Positions 6,902 through 10,558 of a stretch of DNA of 10,558 nucleotides are shown here, piece by piece. The stretch covers positions 1 to 10,558 of the forward strand of contig DAOVVW010000012.1 of NCBI GenBank assembly GCA_030636965.1. Reading direction: 5' to 3'. Below the pieces are notes generated by a model. It did no database searches, was not told the origin of the DNA, and saw only the letters and a list, made by a program, of their open reading frames with translations. The translations under genes were made by a program, and so were the position numbers. The stretch's first letter is position 1; every line of letters begins with the position of its first letter. Origin of the DNA: Pseudomonadota bacterium. Its GTDB lineage: Bacteria; BMS3Abin14.

Positions 6902-7438
6902 ATGTCAGACCGGTATGAAGTACGATTGAGTGGTGCGGGTGGGCAGGGCCTTGTTCTGGCCGGTGTTATTCTTGCGGAAGCTGCAGCGCTGTATGATGGG
7001 ATTAATGCCGTTCAAACACAGTCCTACGGTCCTGAAGCGCGGGGAGGGGCAAGCAAGTCAGAGGTTATCATCTCGGACAGCGACATCGATTATCCAAAGG
7101 CTACTGCGATCGACCTGCTGTTGTGTCTCACACAGGAGGCCTGTGATAAATACACTGATGATCTTAAGGAGAAAGGTATCATTATCGCCGATTCCCGGAT
7201 GGTGAAGGAACTGCCTGATGGAAACTATACTATTTACAGTTTGCCTATTATAGATACAGCGAAAGAGAAAGTGGGCAAGACTTTCGTTGCTAATATCGTG
7301 GCCCTGGGGGTGATCGCGCACCTTGCGGAGAAAGTGTCGTTTGATTCCGTCCTGCAAGCGGTCCTTTCCAGGGTACCCAAGGGCACTGAGGATCTTAACA
7401 AGAGAGCGCTCCAGCTTGGGTATGAGCTGATAGGGTAA
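6902..7438 (+). CDS. korC: 2-oxoglutarate:ferredoxin oxidoreductase, gamma subunit
   Basis: The gamma domain (178 residues) of the four-subunit 2-oxoacid:ferredoxin oxidoreductase; in the family it helps bind CoA. Landmarks are LSGAGGQGLVLAG (9-21) and QSYGPEARGG (40-49), both signatures of the gamma domain. AGGAGA (6891-6896) precedes ATG 6902 by five bases, and 21 bases separate it from korB. With korD, korA and korB this completes the heterotetramer in the order D-A-B-C. A gap of 63 bases follows before sdhC; I see no terminator there, so transcription probably continues. Confidence 0.92.
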   Translation: MSDRYEVRLSGAGGQGLVLAGVILAEAAALYDGINAVQTQSYGPEARGGASKSEVIISDSDIDYPKATAIDLLLCLTQEACDKYTDDLKEKGIIIADSRMVKELPDGNYTIYSLPIIDTAKEKVGKTFVANIVALGVIAHLAEKVSFDSVLQAVLSRVPKGTEDLNKRALQLGYELIG

Positions 7439-7487
7439 CGATCAGACGGTTTAACAGGTTGTCTCTTAATTAACTACCAAATCACAA

Positions 7488-7492
7488 AAGGA
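7488..7492 (+). promoter_or_regulatory. Shine-Dalgarno supporting the sdhC start at 7502
   Basis: AAGGA sits nine bases before ATG 7502 but abuts the in-frame ATG at 7493 with no spacer. The second ATG is therefore the better start, and it gives the family N-terminus [12 protein letters not shown]. The rest of the 63-base gap after korC is AT-rich (TTAATTAA at 7467-7474) and shows no convincing promoter or terminator. Confidence 0.55.
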
Positions 7493-7501
7493 ATGGTGGC
7501 C

Positions 7502-8167
7502 ATGTCATTGTTCACGAGTACCGTAGGCAGAAAAATCCTCATGGCGGTTAGCGGGTTCTTCATGCTTATGTTCGTCGTTGCGCATCTGCTCGGCAATTCG
7601 ACAATTTTTGTTGGAGCCGACTGGCTCAACTCATACGCGGAGCATCTCCAGGATCTGGGACCTTTTGTGTGGGTATTTCGTGTATTCATGATAGCTGTGC
7701 TCGGTCTGCACATATTCATGGGCGTAGTGCTCTCGTGGAAGAACTGGAGAGCCAGCCCTGGCAAGTACGCGGTCAAAAACAGGCTGAAGATAACCTTTGC
7801 CAGCAACACCATGATCTGGACAGGCCTGTTGCTTCTGGCCTTCATTGTATACCACCTGCTTCAATTTACCGTCCGGGTTACACCGGACGTGGTCATGGCC
7901 TTTGATGCTCAGGACCGCTTCGACGTATTCCTCATGGTGGTGAGCAGTATGAAGATCACAGCGATTGCGGCAGTATATATATTTGCCATGGTTGTACTGT
8001 TCCTCCACCTGAGTCACGGCATTCAGAGCTTGTTTCAAAGCATCGGATGGAATAATGAAAAAACACTGCCGAAATTTAACCTGCTCAGCAAAGCGATCTC
8101 CGTGTTTTTCCTTGTGGGGTTCGGGGCGATCCCTGTCCTCATCCTTGCAGGCATCCTGGCCAAATAG
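7502..8167 (+). CDS. sdhC: Succinate dehydrogenase/fumarate reductase cytochrome b subunit
   Basis: Membrane anchor (221 residues from ATG 7502) that passes electrons between the SdhAB head and the quinone pool. I see five hydrophobic helices at about 12-33, 55-78, 104-124, 144-172 and 197-219, the layout of single-chain dihaem anchors (Wolinella FrdC, Bacillus SdhC and the Geobacter/Bacteroidota b558 group). Candidate haem-ligand histidines lie within helices: H28 (VAHLLGN), H70 (GLHIFMG), H118 (VYHLLQF), and H169 or H172 (LHLSHG). There is no separate sdhD-like gene between this and sdhA, as expected for the type. In frame, ATG 7493 would add three residues but lacks a spaced ribosome site. 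Menaquinone use is inferred from the type and not shown by sequence. The sdhA start follows 11 bases after the stop. Confidence 0.92.
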   Translation: MSLFTSTVGRKILMAVSGFFMLMFVVAHLLGNSTIFVGADWLNSYAEHLQDLGPFVWVFRVFMIAVLGLHIFMGVVLSWKNWRASPGKYAVKNRLKITFASNTMIWTGLLLLAFIVYHLLQFTVRVTPDVVMAFDAQDRFDVFLMVVSSMKITAIAAVYIFAMVVLFLHLSHGIQSLFQSIGWNNEKTLPKFNLLSKAISVFFLVGFGAIPVLILAGILAK

Positions 8168-8171
8168 GGGG
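8166..8171 (+). promoter_or_regulatory. Shine-Dalgarno for the GTG start of sdhA
   Basis: AGGGGG overlaps the sdhC stop codon and stands seven bases before GTG 8179. It supports the non-ATG start, and the overlap with the sdhC end suggests coupled translation. Confidence 0.65.
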
Positions 8172-8178
8172 CATAACA

Positions 8179-10092
8179 GTGATACTCGACGGAAAAGCTC
8201 CAACAGGACCTATTGAAAATACCTGGGACAAACATCGCTTCGAGATGAAGCTTGTTAACCCGGCAAATAAGAGAAAGTACAAAATACTGGTAGTCGGGAC
8301 CGGCCTTGCCGGTGCTTCGGCTGCCGCAAGCCTAGGGGAGTTGGGCTATAACGTGGAAGCGTTCTGTTACCAGGATTCCTCGCGCCGGGCGCACTCCATA
8401 GCGGCTCAGGGTGGCATAAATGCAGCCAAAAACTATCCTAATGACAACGACAGCATATGGAGGCTTTTTTTCGATACGGTAAAGGGGGGCGACTTCCGCT
8501 CCAGGGAGGCCGATGTATGGCGCCTGGCCCAGGTGAGCAACAATATCATCGACCAGTGCGTGGCCCAGGGTGTTCCCTTTGCCCGGGATTATGGGGGATA
8601 TCTGGACAACCGGTCCTTTGGGGGCGCCCAGGTCTCGAGGACGTTCTACGCCAGAGGTCAGACGGGCCAGCAGCTGCTCCTGGGAGCCTACTCGGCGCTT
8701 TCCCGCCAGGTCAAGGCGGGATCGGTTAAGATGTTTCCACGCACCGAGATGCTGGACCTGTTAGTTGTCGATGGTGAAGCCAAAGGAATAACGGTCAGGG
8801 ATCTTGTTACGGGTGAGATCCGATGTCACGTGGGTGATGCGGTCCTGCTCTGTACCGGCGGTTATGTAAATGTGTTCTACCTCTCCACCAACGCCATGGG
8901 ATGCAGCGTCACAGCTATATGGAAAGCCCACAGAAAAGGGGCTTATTTTGCCAACCCCTGCTATACGCAGATACACCCCACATGTATTCCCCAGTCAGGG
9001 GACTACCAGTCCAAACTCACCCTCATGTCCGAATCGCTTAGAAACGATGGTAGATGCTGGGTTCCGAAGAACCGTGGTGAGACGCGGCCGCCCAATGAGA
9101 TCCCTGAAGAGGACAGGGACTACTTTCTCGAGAGGAAATATCCGAGTTTCGGGAACCTCGCCGCCAGGGACATATCTTCCCGGGCGGCAAAAGAGCAGTG
9201 CGACGATGAGAGGGGTGTAGGGCCCGGCGGACGGGGTGTATATCTTGATTTCCGTGATTCCATACTGAGGCTTGGCGAGGATGTGATCCGTGAAAGGTAC
9301 GGCAACCTCTTCGAGATGTACGAGCAGATCACAGCTGAAAACGGCTACAGGGTCCCGATGCGGATCTATCCGGCTCCTCACTACTCCATGGGCGGTCTTT
9401 GGGTGGATTACAATCTCATGAGCAATATCCCTGGACTGTTTGTGCTGGGCGAGGCCAATTATTCCGTGCACGGAGCGAACAGGCTGGGCGCAAGTGCCCT
9501 CATGCAGGGTCTTGCCGACGGTTATTTTATAATTCCGTATACCATCTCCGGTTACCTTGCCCAGACTACTCCGGGTATGCTGGCCGAAGAAAGCCCCGAG
9601 TGCTCTGTGTCCATCGAGGAAGTAAAGGCGGGTGCACAGAGGCTGTTGGACATTAACGGAAACCGGACAGTGACGGAATTCATGCGGGAACTGGGTACGC
9701 TGATGTGGGAAAACGCAGGCATGGCCCGAAGCAAAGAGAGCCTCGCAGAGGTCATTGAAAAGATCCCGGCTATACGGCAGGAGTTCTGGGAGGATGTGAA
9801 AGTTACTGGTAACGGATCAGAGATAAACCAGCAGCTTGAAAATGCCGGTCGGGTTGCCGATTTCCTTGAATTTGCAGAGCTTTTATGCCGCGACGCTCTC
9901 CACAGGGAGGAGTCCTGCGGCGGCCACTTCAGAGTTGAGTATCAGACACCGGAGGGTGAGGCTACGCGTGACGATGAGAATTTCAGTTACTCTGCGGCAT
10001 GGGAATTTACGGGTACAGGTAACGAGCCTGTGCTGCACAAGGAACAGTTGGAATTTGAGAGTGTCGAACTAGCCGTAAGGAGTTACAAATAA
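8179..10092 (+). CDS. sdhA: Succinate dehydrogenase/fumarate reductase flavoprotein subunit
   Basis: Catalytic subunit with covalent FAD; it interconverts succinate and fumarate on the cytoplasmic face. Its 637 residues match the long form found in Geobacter and Bacteroidota rather than the shorter proteobacterial SdhA (588 in E. coli). The N-terminal extension before the Rossmann motif includes [10 protein letters not shown] (25-34) and is usual in this group. FAD binding: [13 protein letters not shown] (38-50) and [18 protein letters not shown] (424-441). The covalent FAD histidine is H72 in [11 protein letters not shown]. Active-site candidates are H266 (QIHPT), R330 (ARDISSRA), H401 (PHYSMGG) and R435 (NRLGAS). 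The GTG start gives the family N-terminus. The stop overlaps the sdhB start by one base (TAATG). Direction (SDH or fumarate reductase) is not decidable; homologous Geobacter enzymes do both. Confidence 0.96.
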   Translation: MILDGKAPTGPIENTWDKHRFEMKLVNPANKRKYKILVVGTGLAGASAAASLGELGYNVEAFCYQDSSRRAHSIAAQGGINAAKNYPNDNDSIWRLFFDTVKGGDFRSREADVWRLAQVSNNIIDQCVAQGVPFARDYGGYLDNRSFGGAQVSRTFYARGQTGQQLLLGAYSALSRQVKAGSVKMFPRTEMLDLLVVDGEAKGITVRDLVTGEIRCHVGDAVLLCTGGYVNVFYLSTNAMGCSVTAIWKAHRKGAYFANPCYTQIHPTCIPQSGDYQSKLTLMSESLRNDGRCWVPKNRGETRPPNEIPEEDRDYFLERKYPSFGNLAARDISSRAAKEQCDDERGVGPGGRGVYLDFRDSILRLGEDVIRERYGNLFEMYEQITAENGYRVPMRIYPAPHYSMGGLWVDYNLMSNIPGLFVLGEANYSVHGANRLGASALMQGLADGYFIIPYTISGYLAQTTPGMLAEESPECSVSIEEVKAGAQRLLDINGNRTVTEFMRELGTLMWENAGMARSKESLAEVIEKIPAIRQEFWEDVKVTGNGSEINQQLENAGRVADFLEFAELLCRDALHREESCGGHFRVEYQTPEGEATRDDENFSYSAAWEFTGTGNEPVLHKEQLEFESVELAVRSYK

Positions 10093-10558
10093 TGAGTGCT
10101 CAGAATGATCACCGGACGATGACCCTGAAGCTGATTGTCTGGCGTCAGGCCGGGCCTGATAAACCTGGCCGGTTTGAAACCTACCAGGCAAGAGACATAA
10201 CCGAGCACCACTCCTTTATGGAGATGCTCGATGTGGTAAATGAAGATCTTATTAAAGAGGACAGGGAGCCGATAGTGTTCGACCACGACTGCCGGGAGGG
10301 GATCTGCGGGACCTGTTCACAGGTGATCAACGGGGTTCCCCATGGGGGCCAGGAGAGGACCACGATCTGCCAGTTACACATGCGAAAATTCAGCGACGGT
10401 GACACAATTTACATTGAACCCTGGAAAGCAAAAGCATTTCCGATATTAAAAGATGTCATGGTTGACCGCAGCGCCCTTGACAGGATAATCGAGGCGGGTG
10501 GTTATGTTTCCGTAAACACGGGTGCCGCACCCGACGGTAATTCCATACTCATTTCCAA
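10092..10558 (+). CDS. sdhB: Succinate dehydrogenase/fumarate reductase iron-sulfur subunit, 3' end cut off
   Basis: The Fe-S subunit that links the flavin to the membrane haems. The frame is open to the window edge with 155 complete codons; the family is usually about 240-250 residues, so roughly the C-terminal 40% is missing. The N-terminal [2Fe-2S] ferredoxin domain is complete: C67, C72, C75 (CREGICGTC) and C93 (TTICQLH). The cysteines for the [4Fe-4S] and [3Fe-4S] clusters would lie beyond the window. AAGGAG (10077-10082) precedes ATG 10092 by nine bases, and the ATG shares its first base with the sdhA stop. The sequence continues normally ([20 protein letters not shown]), so the truncation comes from the window boundary, not from a mutation. 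There is no clear alternative function. Confidence 0.95.
   Translation, partial: MSAQNDHRTMTLKLIVWRQAGPDKPGRFETYQARDITEHHSFMEMLDVVNEDLIKEDREPIVFDHDCREGICGTCSQVINGVPHGGQERTTICQLHMRKFSDGDTIYIEPWKAKAFPILKDVMVDRSALDRIIEAGGYVSVNTGAAPDGNSILIS

Noticed and set aside
7439..7501. Promoter for a separate sdhCAB unit (TTAACA at 7451 as a -35 box)
   Set aside because: No acceptable -10 lies at 16-18 bases; the AT-rich word TAATTA is only 11 bases away, so the evidence is too weak to annotate.

Overview
This window reads almost entirely as central carbon metabolism. It holds a nearly continuous run of TCA-cycle genes, all on the + strand: the 3' part of malate dehydrogenase (mdh), a two-subunit class I fumarase (fumA/fumB), succinyl-CoA synthetase (sucC/sucD), a four-subunit ferredoxin-dependent 2-oxoacid (most likely 2-oxoglutarate) oxidoreductase (korD, korA, korB, korC), and the three-subunit succinate dehydrogenase/fumarate reductase (sdhC, sdhA, and the 5' part of sdhB). 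Both edge genes are cut by the window. Every family is well known, and I see no defence system, mobile-element protein, RNA gene or CRISPR array.

Organism: a bacterium of moderate GC content with an anaerobic or micro-aerobic style of TCA cycle. Oxygen-sensitive Fe-S fumarase and ferredoxin-linked KorDABC take the place of fumarase C and the NAD-dependent 2-oxoglutarate dehydrogenase. SdhA is the long form of about 637 residues, and SdhC is a single five-helix dihaem-type cytochrome b, the combination known from Geobacter-like Desulfobacterota and from Bacteroidota. I lean to Desulfobacterota or a relative, but this is inference from protein style only.

Layout: 1-896 is mdh, followed by a convincing intrinsic terminator (934-970). 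From 971 to 1151 there is no gene. The stretch holds five short inverted repeats (984-1143), two of them apparently copies of one 23-nt hairpin module, each followed by a TATAAT word; the second TATAAT lies just upstream of fumA and may be the -10 element of the following unit. From 1170 to the end, ten complete genes and one partial gene follow with tiny gaps or 1-4 base overlaps, consistent with one polycistronic unit. Only two gaps exceed 25 bases. One is 2581-2629, which contains a heptanucleotide tandem repeat just before the sucC ribosome binding site. The other is 7439-7501 before sdhC.

Together the enzymes interconvert 2-oxoglutarate, succinyl-CoA, succinate, fumarate, malate and oxaloacetate. 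KOR exchanges electrons with ferredoxin, SucCD makes or uses ATP (or GTP), SDH/FRD exchanges electrons with the quinone pool and Mdh with NAD. All steps are reversible in principle, so the segment could run oxidatively or as the reductive arm. The window contains no citrate synthase, ATP-citrate lyase or isocitrate dehydrogenase, so direction cannot be decided here. The points most worth a second look are the hairpin cluster before fumA and the heptamer repeat before sucC.
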